Source: Butyrivibrio sp.
Lineage (GTDB): Bacteria; Bacillota; Clostridia; Lachnospirales; Lachnospiraceae
NCBI GenBank assembly: GCA_022486625.1
Contig: JAKVKH010000028.1
Location: forward strand, 1-46,046
DNA: 46,046 nucleotides
Direction: 5' to 3'
Part shown: positions 1 through 7,916 of the stretch, one piece after another
Position numbering within the stretch: the first letter of the stretch is position 1
Layout of the letters: each line of letters begins with the position of its first letter
Notes under the pieces: model-generated
The model's input: the letters and a program-made list of their open reading frames with translations, nothing else
Told to the model about the DNA's origin: nothing
The model's database searches: none
Translations under genes and position numbers: made by a program

Positions 1-25
1 ATGAAATGGAGGTATCATAATTCAG

Positions 26-96
26 TTATCCACAATTGATAGCAGTCTGAGAAGAAATTGGAGTAGTGCGCTCTTTTTTCTCAAAAGTTATCCACA
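26..96 (+). promoter_or_regulatory. Pair of DnaA-box-like sites
   Basis: Two perfect copies of TTATCCACA lie at 26-34 and 88-96 in the same orientation, 62 bp apart, in AT-rich DNA upstream of the sugar transporter. This matches the bacterial DnaA-box consensus. A third copy, on the opposite strand, is at 45841-45849. No replication gene is visible, so an origin is not claimed. DnaA titration, DnaA control of a promoter, or chance are all possible. Confidence 0.4.
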
Positions 97-265
97 TGGA
101 TTGAAAATGAATTATGAAATTACCTCATTTATAAAAAAGTGTATAGCGGGAACAAATATTTTTAAAAAAGGATAGGAAAACAACATAAATATATGAACAT
201 ATTCACGATTTATCGAAGGTAACAAAAGAGACAGAGCATTACAATAAGAATATAGGAGTTGCGGT

Positions 266-301
266 ATGGAGGAGAAATTCGTGGTGTATAGCACAAAATG
301 A
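266..301 (+). CDS. Possible 11-residue leader peptide
   Basis: A short frame (MEEKFVVYSTK) has a well-placed ribosome site, AGGAG seven bases before its ATG, and stops 31 bp upstream of the transporter start. It could be a translated leader or a chance frame. I see no run of regulatory codons and no strong hairpin after it. The remaining upstream DNA (1-265) is AT-rich and shows no gene; I could not fix a convincing -35/-10 pair in it. Confidence 0.2.
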   Translation: MEEKFVVYSTK

Positions 302-332
302 GAATATAACAGATAAGGTACTGGGGGAAAAA

Positions 333-1826
333 ATGGCAAAAAATAAAAAAATGACAACAAGTGAACAGGATGGGGTGCAATATCGACATGCGAAACTTTG
401 GCAGATCATCTGCTATGCATTTAATGCATTTATTGGAATGAGTGTATATTCACTGATCGGGATGTCGAGTTATGCAGGAAATATTGGTTTTGGAATTTCA
501 ACAGCAGTAGTAGGAATTATTCTGACCGGTACACGTATTTTAGATGGAGTTACGGATCCATTGCTGGCATTTGTTTATGATAAAGTAAATACCAGATACG
601 GAAAGATCAGAATTTTGATGATTACAGGGTGGGTCATTGAAGCCGCAGCTCTGATGTGTATGTTTTCGTGGGCAGCCGGGTATCTGACAGGCATTGCAGG
701 GGTGGTTATATTTACTTTTATATATATCATTTATGTTATTGGATATACTATTACGAATATGACTGCACAGACAATCCCGGCATTGATCAGTAATGATCCG
801 AAGCAACGTCCGACAATCGGGGTCTGGGCAACGACTTTTAATTATCTGCTTCCAATGACACTTGGAATTATTTTTAATGTTGTTCTGCTTCCGATGTTTG
901 GGGGAACTTACAATCTGGATTATTTATCTTCTGCAGCTAAACTTTGTATTATTCTTTCATTTGTAGGCCTGATTGTGGTTTGCATTGGCGTATCGGAATA
1001 TGATAAGCCGGAGAATTTTAAAGGTTTAAACGCAAAAAATGAACCGTTGAAAATGAAAGATATGCTTGCAGTGTTGAAGAATAACAGACCGCTGCAATGT
1101 TATATTGTGGCTGCTGCGTCTGATAAGTTTGCACAGCAGGCTTCCAGTCAGGCAGTTGTAACAACAATGCTGTATGGCATCTTGATCGGAAATATGGGGC
1201 TGTCATCAATTCTCAGTATGATTGCCATGCTGCCATCTATTCTATTTGCAATTTTGGGTGCAAAATATGCAGGTAAACATGGAAGTCAGGAGGCAATTAT
1301 TACATGGACAAGAGTATGTATTTTGGTTGGAGCAGCTGCAATTGTATTTTTTCTTTTGGGAAATCCAGGCCAGATTGCTACAATGTTTAGTCCAATGATG
1401 ATCGGGTATGTTTTGATTACACTGATTCTTAATGGATCTAAAATGTGTGTAACTACAGCAAATACTTCGTTTATGGCAGATATTATAGACTATGAACTGG
1501 ATCGCACCGGAAAATATGTGCCGGCTGTTGTTACCGGAACTTATGGTTTTTGCGATAAGATCATCAGCTCCTTTGGAACATTGCTTGCAACCGGTTCAGT
1601 TGCACTAATTGGATATACGCAGAGCATGCCGCAGCCGGGAGATGCCTGCACATCTGGCATATTTTTTCTCACCATTGGTCTGACCTATGCATTGCCCATG
1701 GTTGGTTGGTTCTGTACCCTCGTTGCAATGAAATTTTGCCATCTGGACAGGAAAAAAATGGTGGAAGTACAAAAATGTATTGAAAAAAGAAAGAAAGAGC
1801 TTCAGACTGCCGGACAGGGAGCCTGA
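333..1826 (+). CDS. GPH-family (MelB-like) sugar:cation symporter
   Basis: This is a 497-residue polytopic membrane protein of the glycoside-pentoside-hexuronide branch of the major facilitator superfamily. It is built of about 12 hydrophobic segments. An early stretch around residues 65-90 (LTGTRILDGVTDPLLAFVYD) holds the Asp-containing helix typical of the family, where melibiose permease binds cation and sugar; a second family-like stretch (FMADIIDYELDRTGKY) sits near residue 385. It probably imports a glycoside or oligosaccharide with Na+ or H+ into the cytoplasm. The start has GGGGG five bases upstream. The gene converges on an AraC regulator, with which it shares a terminator. The C-terminus is a short charged tail with no IIA domain, so direct HPr-linked control of the LacS type is not indicated. 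Substrate unknown. Confidence 0.85.
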   Translation: MAKNKKMTTSEQDGVQYRHAKLWQIICYAFNAFIGMSVYSLIGMSSYAGNIGFGISTAVVGIILTGTRILDGVTDPLLAFVYDKVNTRYGKIRILMITGWVIEAAALMCMFSWAAGYLTGIAGVVIFTFIYIIYVIGYTITNMTAQTIPALISNDPKQRPTIGVWATTFNYLLPMTLGIIFNVVLLPMFGGTYNLDYLSSAAKLCIILSFVGLIVVCIGVSEYDKPENFKGLNAKNEPLKMKDMLAVLKNNRPLQCYIVAAASDKFAQQASSQAVVTTMLYGILIGNMGLSSILSMIAMLPSILFAILGAKYAGKHGSQEAIITWTRVCILVGAAAIVFFLLGNPGQIATMFSPMMIGYVLITLILNGSKMCVTTANTSFMADIIDYELDRTGKYVPAVVTGTYGFCDKIISSFGTLLATGSVALIGYTQSMPQPGDACTSGIFFLTIGLTYALPMVGWFCTLVAMKFCHLDRKKMVEVQKCIEKRKKELQTAGQGA

Positions 1827-1844
1827 AGCTGAAGGATATGTAAA

Positions 1845-1879
1845 GAATGCACAGCCATTAAAGCTGTGCATTCTTTTTT
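1845..1879 (+). terminator. Terminator between converging transporter and AraC gene
   Basis: An 11-bp perfect stem (GAATGCACAGC / GCTGTGCATTC, arms 1845-1855 and 1863-1873) with a 7-base loop is followed by TTTTTT on the plus strand. The loop contains the stop codon of the minus-strand AraC gene, so the last codons of that gene form one arm. It should end the transporter transcript well; on the minus strand the T-run after the stem is weaker. Confidence 0.85.
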
Positions 1880-3057
1880 CGGTATTCGTTTGGAGAGATA
1901 CCAGTTTGCCTGCGAAAGCATGAATAGAAATAGCTTCGGTTACAAAAGGCAAGAGAATCGCTGATTTCCTGAATACTCTGTGTGGTTCCTGAAAGCAGAA
2001 GCTTTGACTGGTTCAGCTTTTCATTCAGAATATAGAGGTTAACGTTGCATCCCATTTCTTTTTTGAATTTATGAGAAAAATAATATTCGGTATATCCGTA
2101 GCGATCGGCTAATTCTCTGATTGAGATGTCATTATGAATATGCTGTTTAATATAATAGCAACTGCTTTGAATCTGGGAAGAAACATCAGCAGATTCCTTT
2201 ATCTGCTTCATGTGGGACATATAGTCGTCAACCATGGCATCGCATAGTTTTGCAACATCGCTGAATAACTTACATTCCTCAAAACGTTTGATATAATAAT
2301 CGTTTAAATTATAAGCAAAGGAAGGATCCATACCACCTTTCATACAAGAGCGGGAACATAGGGTAAGCAAAACAATGGCATTGTTTTTATGTTTTCGTAC
2401 GCTGTCACCAATGTCTGCCTTCACTCCGGAACTGATGGAAGAAGAAATGGAAAGAGCTTTCTTATAGTCAGGGTTTCCGTCCTCAAACATTTTGCACAGT
2501 TTTTGCTCATTTATCCAGATTCCATTGTGTTCATCCGGAATTTCATCCATAGTATTAATGATGTTTTCGTTATCTGAAGTAGCATAAATAACATCACTTA
2601 CCAGAATTTTCTCGTTGTTCAGTGTGTAATGCAGCATAATTGCATATTGAAATAAAGTACTCGATGGAATGACTGGTGTTTTTGCAATCATTTTGGTTAC
2701 TATGGAACGAGAATGAACCGAGAGGTTATATCCATTTAATTTTTTCAGCAAGTTTGTCGGAGTATCCCGGCCGATAAAGGATGGTCCGATTAGATGCACG
2801 CTTTCAATTCTGTGATTTTCAAAGGCGAACCCTGCAATCCATACAAGACCGATTTGCGTTTCCAAAATAAGTGGAGCGGATTGTCCTAATGCAATATGGT
2901 TTTGAATTTTTTCTGTGAAACCAACGTCTGCAATTATATCATTATCAACAGATGTCGTATCAATTAATGACAGGTCGGAACGATAATTCCATAGAAACAT
3001 GTCATAATTTGTACAGATCAATTCATGAAAAAAGGCGATTTTTTCTTTGTTATACAT
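1858..3057 (-). CDS. AraC-family transcriptional regulator
   Basis: This 399-residue protein carries an AraC/XylS double helix-turn-helix at its C-terminus (about residues 295-392): a first helix pair around SIRELADRYGYTEYYFSHKF and a second around IQEISDSLAFCNRSYFYSCF, ending in the usual GISPNEYRKK. The N-terminal 280 residues have no motif I can name and probably sense a ligand or protein. Its start lies 3 bp after the stop of the small HPr-like gene, so the two are surely co-transcribed. It converges on the GPH transporter, a typical partner for sugar-responsive AraC proteins. The stop codon sits in the loop of the shared terminator. Confidence 0.85.
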   Translation of the reverse strand: MYNKEKIAFFHELICTNYDMFLWNYRSDLSLIDTTSVDNDIIADVGFTEKIQNHIALGQSAPLILETQIGLVWIAGFAFENHRIESVHLIGPSFIGRDTPTNLLKKLNGYNLSVHSRSIVTKMIAKTPVIPSSTLFQYAIMLHYTLNNEKILVSDVIYATSDNENIINTMDEIPDEHNGIWINEQKLCKMFEDGNPDYKKALSISSSISSGVKADIGDSVRKHKNNAIVLLTLCSRSCMKGGMDPSFAYNLNDYYIKRFEECKLFSDVAKLCDAMVDDYMSHMKQIKESADVSSQIQSSCYYIKQHIHNDISIRELADRYGYTEYYFSHKFKKEMGCNVNLYILNEKLNQSKLLLSGTTQSIQEISDSLAFCNRSYFYSCFRRQTGISPNEYRKKNAQL

Positions 3058-3060
3058 GGG

Positions 3061-3327
3061 TCACCTGCTTTCGTCTGTTATAAGCGTAAGAATTTCTGAA
3101 AGGCGTTCCTTATCTTTTTTTCCAAAGCAACGGAGGTGCGATTTGGTGTGTAAAAACTCAAGATCATGGAACATGGAAAAGAAAATAAGCTGTCCAAGTG
3201 TTGATTTTAAAGCGATGCGATCGCCTTCTTCCGATTCAAAATAAATTTCATTTTCACACGCAGCAACAATCTGTTTCATGCGGGTAAGATCAAGTGCCTT
3301 TGGAATAGTAAAAAGATATTCTGTCAT
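3061..3327 (-). CDS. HPr-like (Crh-type) small protein
   Basis: This 88-residue protein reads like an HPr fold. The segment from about residue 24 (ENEIYFESEEGDRIALKSTLG) aligns by eye with the HPr region before and around regulatory Ser46, and Ser42 sits in the equivalent LKS-x-x-G context. The histidine-containing active-site loop (GIHARPA in HPr) is absent; the corresponding N-terminal part is KALDLTRM. Loss of His15 with retention of the Ser site is the pattern of Crh, the Bacillus co-repressor of CcpA. The gene is directly upstream of, and co-transcribed with, an AraC regulator, which suggests a regulatory and not a phosphotransfer role. The Crh-like reading is an inference from motif alignment; the sequence is divergent. 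Confidence 0.55.
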   Translation of the reverse strand: MTEYLFTIPKALDLTRMKQIVAACENEIYFESEEGDRIALKSTLGQLIFFSMFHDLEFLHTKSHLRCFGKKDKERLSEILTLITDESR

Positions 3328-3516
3328 ATTTGATAGTTTCTCCAGTCTTTGTTTTTACTTATTTTATTGGAGAAAAAGAAATCTGATGTTCAGTATATAA
3401 TTAAAATGTTCGTAAATTGATGCTTTGCGCCTTGGCAGACAGTATATCATATATACATAAATTCGAATACAGAGAAAGTGCAGATCTAATACGCAGAAGG
3501 AGATAATATGTGAGTA

Positions 3517-3627
3517 ATGATTAGTACTGAGGATTGTGCAACATGTGCATTCTGGTGTGGCCCAGGAAAAATGGACAGCATTATCCAAAATGAAAAAAAC
3601 TGTATGTATAAATATAAAATGGTATGA
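3517..3627 (+). CDS. Possible 36-residue cysteine-rich peptide
   Basis: A short frame in the 361-bp gap between two larger genes encodes a peptide with Cys at 7, 10, 14 and 29 (DCATCAFWCGPGK near its start). AAGGAGA lies 13 bases before the ATG, farther than ideal. The CxxC-x3-C spacing and early Trp look like a small metal-binding protein, or a remnant of one, but I cannot name a family. Nothing else gene-like is visible in 3328-3688. Confidence 0.3.
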   Translation: MISTEDCATCAFWCGPGKMDSIIQNEKNCMYKYKMV

Positions 3628-3688
3628 TTAAACAGTCAGAAGTAAGGCGTAGAAGCGTTAAATCATACAATCAGAAAAGGGGAGTATC

Positions 3689-4068
3689 ATGGATGAACAG
3701 GTAATGAATGATCTGCTGGCAGATGCGATAAGCAGATATAGTGTAATAAGCGGCAGCCCGGCAGTTAAGCTTACAGCTAAAAAGCTGAAAATGCAGAGTG
3801 CATCTAAGAGTATTCCGATATCTGGAAGTGACGTATTCTGTAAAGTCAGGGATGCAATCAATGAATGCGGAAAAATAATGCTCGAAGATGAAAACAGAAA
3901 TCTTGTTGAAGCATTGGTTAAAAGCGGCTCATTAGGAATGAATCCGGCAGTTGTTGTCGCCAAATTGACGGAGAAACGATAGATATCTGTGCATATGCCA
4001 AAGAGGGTCTGATCAATCAGCACACTGCGGAGAAAGCAATTGAGAAAGTGATGTCGAAGCTGGAGTAA
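3689..4068 (+). pseudogene. Frameshifted hypothetical protein upstream of uvrA2
   Basis: The first frame gives 97 residues (MDEQVMNDLLADAISRY...) and stops at 3980-3982. From about 3967 a frame offset by one base runs on with coding character (DGETIDICAYAKEGLINQH...) to a stop at 4066-4068. A one-base loss between about 3950 and 3979 would explain this, giving an intact protein of about 126 residues. It has a good ribosome site (GGGGAG) and ends 24 bp before the UvrA-like gene, so the two probably form an operon. No classical in-frame slippery heptamer is present, so a true indel or a base-calling error is likelier than programmed shifting. I do not recognise the family; it looks soluble and alpha-helical. 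Confidence 0.6.
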
Positions 4069-4092
4069 AGCATCAGGAAATGGAGCAGTATC

Positions 4093-6570
4093 ATGCCGGA
4101 TCATATTGAAATACGCGGAGCGCGCGTGCACAATCTTAAGAATATTGATGTTGATGTGCCGCTGAACAGAATTGTTGGAATAGCCGGAGTATCCGGTTCG
4201 GGAAAGTCGTCGCTTGCCCTTGGAGTACTTTATGCGGAGGGATCAAGAAGGTATCTGGAGTCTCTTTCCACCTATACAAGGAGACGGATGACGGGAGCAG
4301 CCGCTGCAAATGTAGATGAGGTGCTCTATGTACCCGCATCTCTCGCCATGCATCAGAGACCTGCCGTGCCGGGAATCAGAAGCACATTCGGAACAGGTAC
4401 GGAGTTGTTGAACAGCCTGAGACTGATGTTTTCAAGGCTTGCCAGTCACAGATGTCCGAACGGGCATTATCTGCCGCCCTCACTTGATGTGGCAGCCGGG
4501 CGTGAACTGGTATGTCCGGAATGCGGTGCACATTTTTATGCGCCATCTGCAGAAGAACTTGCATTTAATTCTCAGGGGGCATGCAGGAAATGCGGCGGAA
4601 CGGGTACCGTCATGATCGTGGATGAATCTACGCTCGTTCCTGATGAATCCATTTCCATAGATGACGGAGCAGTTGCGCCATGGCAGACACTTATGTGGTC
4701 GCTGATGAAAGATATCGCAAGGGAGATGGGTGTGAGAACCGACGTGCCTTTTAAGGATCTCACAGAGAAAGAACGCGATATTGTATTTCATGGTCCTGCA
4801 GTGAAAAAGAATATTATTTATCAGAACAAGACAAGCGGCGCTGCCGGAGATATGGACTTTACCTACTTTAATGCCACCTATACCGTTGAGAATGCCCTTT
4901 CAAAGGTAAAGGATGAAAAAGGAATGAAAAGGGTGGAGAAGTTCCTGCGGCAGGATGTCTGTCCGGAGTGTAAAGGAACAAGGCTTACGGATGCGGCCAG
5001 AGCCCCGAAACTCTGCGGCCTGTCTCTTGATCAGGTTTGTACCATGACACTTGGAGAGGTGATTTCCTGGGTCAGGGCTGTTCCGGATTCGCTTCCCGCG
5101 GAAATGAAGCCGATGGCAGAGACAATCTGTGATTCTTTTCTCTCGGTATCGAAGAGGCTTATGGATCTGGGCCTTTCGTATCTGTCACTGGACCGTGCAG
5201 CATCAACACTTTCCACAGGAGAGCGCCAGCGAATGCAGCTTGCAAGGGCGGTAAGAAATCGCACGACCGGCGTACTTTATGTACTTGATGAACCTTCCAT
5301 CGGGCTGCACCCGTCCAATATCGAAGGGCTGATCGGCGTCATGGAGGATCTGAAAGCCGACGGCAATTCGGTCGTTCTTGTCGATCATGACGCGCAGATT
5401 CTGAAAAAGGCAGACTGGTTTATCGAGATGGGACCGGATGCCGGAGCGGACGGCGGAAGAGTCCTGGCAGAAGGCACCCTGGATGAAATCGCATCAGATA
5501 AGGATTCCAGAATAGCACCTTTTCTGACCGGAAAGGCCAGGATAAAAGTACGGGAACAGGCTTCCGCTGCTGATATGTTCGCAGAAGGGATGATCCATCT
5601 TTCCACAGGGCAGATTCATACCGTTAAGCCTCTGGAAGTTGATATTCCCAAAGGCAGACTCACTGCTGTGACAGGAGTCTCCGGTTCCGGAAAGACCACC
5701 CTTATCCTGGAGAGCCTGATCCCGGGACTGGAAGCGGCGATAAGAGATAAAAAGCTTCCGGAGCATGTTAAAAGCATTGATGCACCGGGGATAAAACAGG
5801 TCAAGCTGATCGATGCGACACCAATCGGAATCAATGTTCGGTCGACTGTGGCCACCTATGCAGGGGTGCATGATGAGCTCAGAAAGGCATTTGCCAGAAC
5901 ACAGGATGCGCAGAAAAAAGGCTATAAAGCAGGTGATTTCTCTTATAATACGGGAAAATTGCGCTGCCAGGAATGTGACGGTACCGGTACAATCAGCCTT
6001 GACGTCCAGTTTTTGCCCGATGTGGAGATTCAGTGTCCGGACTGCAGAGGAACCAGATATGCAAAAGATGCCTTTGGCATTTACCGGGAAAATAAAGCGA
6101 AAAAAAAATATTCGCTGCCGGAGATCATGGCAATGGATGTGAAACATGCAATGGATGCCTGCAAGGATATGAAATCGGTGTATGCAAAGCTTGAAGTCCT
6201 GTATCAGCTGGGTCTGGGTTATCTGACACTCGGCGAAGCCACACCAAGTCTGTCAGGAGGAGAGGCACAGAGGCTTAAACTGGCTTCAGAGATGGGCAGA
6301 CAGCAGGGGGATACGGTCTTTGTTTTTGATGAGCCGACAATAGGTCTTCATCCTCTGGATGTGCAGGTTCTGACAGGGGTATTTCAGAAGCTGATTGATG
6401 TCGGTGCAACGGTCATTGTCATAGAGCATGATCTTGATCTGATATCCAATGCCGACTATGTGATCGATATGGGGCCCGGAGGCGGGTCTGAGGGCGGCAG
6501 GATCGTTGCAGTCGGGACACCGGAAGAAATTGCAGGCAGTAAAGACAGTGTTACGGGCAGATATCTTTAA
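4093..6570 (+). CDS. UvrA2/DrrC-type UvrA paralogue
   Basis: This 825-residue protein has two ABC-type ATPase modules with the UvrA zinc insertions. Module 1 has Walker [10 protein letters not shown] (32-40), signature LSTGERQR and Walker [12 protein letters not shown]. Module 2 has GVSGSGKTT (about 528-536), LSGGEAQR and [11 protein letters not shown]. Zinc-type cysteine pairs (CPECG, CRKCGG, CPECKGT, CQECDGT, CPDCRGT) are present. Housekeeping UvrA has about 940 residues; the shorter length fits UvrA2/DrrC proteins, which lack the UvrB-binding region and are linked to resistance to DNA-binding drugs. So a role in DNA-lesion or drug tolerance is likelier than core nucleotide excision repair. 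Its base composition (about 57% GC in two hand-counted lines) is clearly richer than the AT-rich genes upstream, hinting at separate ancestry. Confidence 0.85.
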   Translation: MPDHIEIRGARVHNLKNIDVDVPLNRIVGIAGVSGSGKSSLALGVLYAEGSRRYLESLSTYTRRRMTGAAAANVDEVLYVPASLAMHQRPAVPGIRSTFGTGTELLNSLRLMFSRLASHRCPNGHYLPPSLDVAAGRELVCPECGAHFYAPSAEELAFNSQGACRKCGGTGTVMIVDESTLVPDESISIDDGAVAPWQTLMWSLMKDIAREMGVRTDVPFKDLTEKERDIVFHGPAVKKNIIYQNKTSGAAGDMDFTYFNATYTVENALSKVKDEKGMKRVEKFLRQDVCPECKGTRLTDAARAPKLCGLSLDQVCTMTLGEVISWVRAVPDSLPAEMKPMAETICDSFLSVSKRLMDLGLSYLSLDRAASTLSTGERQRMQLARAVRNRTTGVLYVLDEPSIGLHPSNIEGLIGVMEDLKADGNSVVLVDHDAQILKKADWFIEMGPDAGADGGRVLAEGTLDEIASDKDSRIAPFLTGKARIKVREQASAADMFAEGMIHLSTGQIHTVKPLEVDIPKGRLTAVTGVSGSGKTTLILESLIPGLEAAIRDKKLPEHVKSIDAPGIKQVKLIDATPIGINVRSTVATYAGVHDELRKAFARTQDAQKKGYKAGDFSYNTGKLRCQECDGTGTISLDVQFLPDVEIQCPDCRGTRYAKDAFGIYRENKAKKKYSLPEIMAMDVKHAMDACKDMKSVYAKLEVLYQLGLGYLTLGEATPSLSGGEAQRLKLASEMGRQQGDTVFVFDEPTIGLHPLDVQVLTGVFQKLIDVGATVIVIEHDLDLISNADYVIDMGPGGGSEGGRIVAVGTPEEIAGSKDSVTGRYL

Positions 6571-6576
6571 ACAGCC

Positions 6577-6604
6577 GTTTTCTTTTTTGAAAACCGATTT
6601 TATT
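6577..6604 (+). terminator. Weak possible terminator after uvrA2
   Basis: A 6-bp A/T-rich stem (GTTTTC 6577-6582 / GAAAAC 6589-6594) with a T6 loop is followed by CGATTTTATT. The stem is weak and the site is uncertain. Confidence 0.25.
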
Positions 6605-6616
6605 CTCCCATGATCT

Positions 6617-6651
6617 GCACTGCGAAGTCTGTAATACAGACGTTGTAGTGC
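6617..6651 (+). other. Long imperfect hairpin upstream of HTH-superoxide reductase gene
   Basis: Arms 6617-6632 (GCACTGCGAAGTCTGT) and 6636-6651 (ACAGACGTTGTAGTGC) pair over 16 positions with G-U wobbles and one mismatch around a three-base AAT loop. No T-run follows directly, so it is not a standard terminator. It lies 68 bp before the ATG of the next gene and may be a leader structure, an operator or a degenerate terminator. Confidence 0.45.
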
Positions 6652-6718
6652 TCTACGCAGAGTTGGTTGTTTTTGAAGCACACATCCGATATGATTTTTC
6701 TGAAAGGAGTTACAGAAT

Positions 6719-7306
6719 ATGAACAGCTATGTAACAGGAAAAACAATCAGAGATATGCGTGAAAAGAAGAAGCTGACGCAGAAGCAGCTGGCGGATATGA
6801 TTTCTGTCAGTGACCGTGCTGTATCCAAATGGGAAACGCAGAAGGGACTGCCGGATATCACATTGTTAGAGCCATTAGCAGGAGCACTTGGTGTGACGGT
6901 TGCAGCACTGCTGTCGGGAGAATGTATCGAAAATAAAAATCAGTCGGCAAATATGATCCGGAGTCATTTTTATATCTGTCCTGTATGCGGAAATGTGATT
7001 CATGCGATGGGGGACGGGAGTTTTTCCTGCTGCGGAATCAGTCTGCTTCCGGCGCAGGAGGAAGAACCGGATCCGGAACACAGGATCAGTATAGAAACGA
7101 TGGATGACGAGTACTATGTACATATGGATCATCCCATGAATAAAGATCATTATATTTCATTTCTGGCGTATCTGACGTCATCCGGAATACAGATGATTAA
7201 GCTCTATCCGGAGCAGACAGTGGAATGCAGATTCAGAAAAAACGGTCATGGGAAAATCTATGCATACTGCAACAGGCATGGACTGTATGCAGAAAAAAAT
7301 TTATAA
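6719..7306 (+). CDS. HTH (XRE) - desulfoferrodoxin/superoxide reductase fusion
   Basis: The 195-residue protein joins a Cro/C1-type helix-turn-helix (about 8-62; LTQKQLADMISVSDRAVSKW) to a complete desulfoferrodoxin. Centre I, the rubredoxin-like FeS4 site, has Cys87, Cys90, Cys104 and Cys105. Centre II, the catalytic superoxide reductase site, has His121, His138 (HPM), His144, Cys184 and His187 (CNRHG), matching the four-His one-Cys ligand set of class I superoxide reductase. Such an enzyme reduces superoxide to peroxide without forming oxygen, useful to an anaerobe. With a DNA-binding head, it may instead, or also, be an iron-based redox sensor. The ribosome site AAAGGAG fits the chosen start. 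HTH-Dx-SOR fusions are, to my knowledge, a recorded minor class. Confidence 0.85.
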   Translation: MNSYVTGKTIRDMREKKKLTQKQLADMISVSDRAVSKWETQKGLPDITLLEPLAGALGVTVAALLSGECIENKNQSANMIRSHFYICPVCGNVIHAMGDGSFSCCGISLLPAQEEEPDPEHRISIETMDDEYYVHMDHPMNKDHYISFLAYLTSSGIQMIKLYPEQTVECRFRKNGHGKIYAYCNRHGLYAEKNL

Positions 7307-7329
7307 TATGACATATAGCTGTCATATTA
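7304..7329 (+). promoter_or_regulatory. Perfect 10-bp inverted repeat (operator candidate)
   Basis: TAATATGACA (7304-7313) and TGTCATATTA (7320-7329) form a perfect palindrome with a 6-base spacer. It begins on the stop codon of the HTH-superoxide reductase gene and lies 68 bp before the GyrI-like gene. No T-run follows on the plus strand, so a protein-binding site is likelier than a plus-strand terminator. The HTH fusion just upstream or the WYL regulator downstream could be its ligand; this is inference. Confidence 0.5.
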
Positions 7330-7397
7330 CAGACAGTAAACTGTACCTGTAAACAGACAAGTGCTGCAGTGTCTGCAGCAGGAAGGTAAGGTACAGC

Positions 7398-7853
7398 ATG
7401 GAATATGAAGTAGTAGAACTGACAGAAAAAATGATCGCAGGAACGGCAGCAAGAACATCCAATGAAAGTCCGGAAATGGGAGAAATCATTGGCGGTTTAT
7501 GGGGAAAGCTCTACCAGGGCGGCCTGATCAGTAAAATTGAAAACCGTGCCAATGCATTTTCCTATGGCCTCTATTCTGATTATCAGAAGGACGGGAGCTA
7601 TAAAGTCACAGTCGGATGTGAAGTGAATTCTGATGCAGGTTGCAGAGAAAACGGCCTGGAAGTAACGGTAATTCCTGCAGGGAAATATGCAAAGTTTATC
7701 ATCCACGGTGATATGGTGAAGGCCGTCGGTGAAGCGTGGGCGCAGATATGGAAAATGGATCTGAAGCGTACATGGACCGGCGACTTTGAGGAATATGTGG
7801 ACAGCAATATGACAGGTGATGCCACGATCAATATTTATATCGCAATTGCCTGA
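7398..7853 (+). CDS. GyrI-like effector-binding domain protein
   Basis: This 151-residue stand-alone protein resembles the GyrI-like/AraC effector-binding fold. It opens with a YEVVELTEKMIAG strand, has a central GLYSDYQKDGSYKVTVGCEV strand pair, and a VIPAGKYAKFIIHG segment followed by an amphipathic helix with WAQIW, then a final FEEYVD...INIYIAI strand. Members bind small hydrophobic or cationic molecules, and some inhibit gyrase or hydrolyse cyclopropanoid toxins. AAGG six bases before the ATG supports the start. It is followed 63 bp later by a WYL regulator, a pairing that suggests a ligand-responsive unit. Confidence 0.75.
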   Translation: MEYEVVELTEKMIAGTAARTSNESPEMGEIIGGLWGKLYQGGLISKIENRANAFSYGLYSDYQKDGSYKVTVGCEVNSDAGCRENGLEVTVIPAGKYAKFIIHGDMVKAVGEAWAQIWKMDLKRTWTGDFEEYVDSNMTGDATINIYIAIA

Positions 7854-7916
7854 CCACAGAAGTTTCCGCGAATTTCTGTCAGTCTTTTCGCAGCAGACTT
7901 CTCAGAAACGGGGAAT

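Noticed and set aside
26..96. Replication origin
   Set aside because: Only two DnaA boxes, no dnaA/dnaN/gyr genes and no box array.
3950..3979. Programmed -1 frameshift before uvrA2
   Set aside because: No X-XXY-YYZ heptamer in the reading frame and no clear pseudoknot; a simple indel or read error is likelier.
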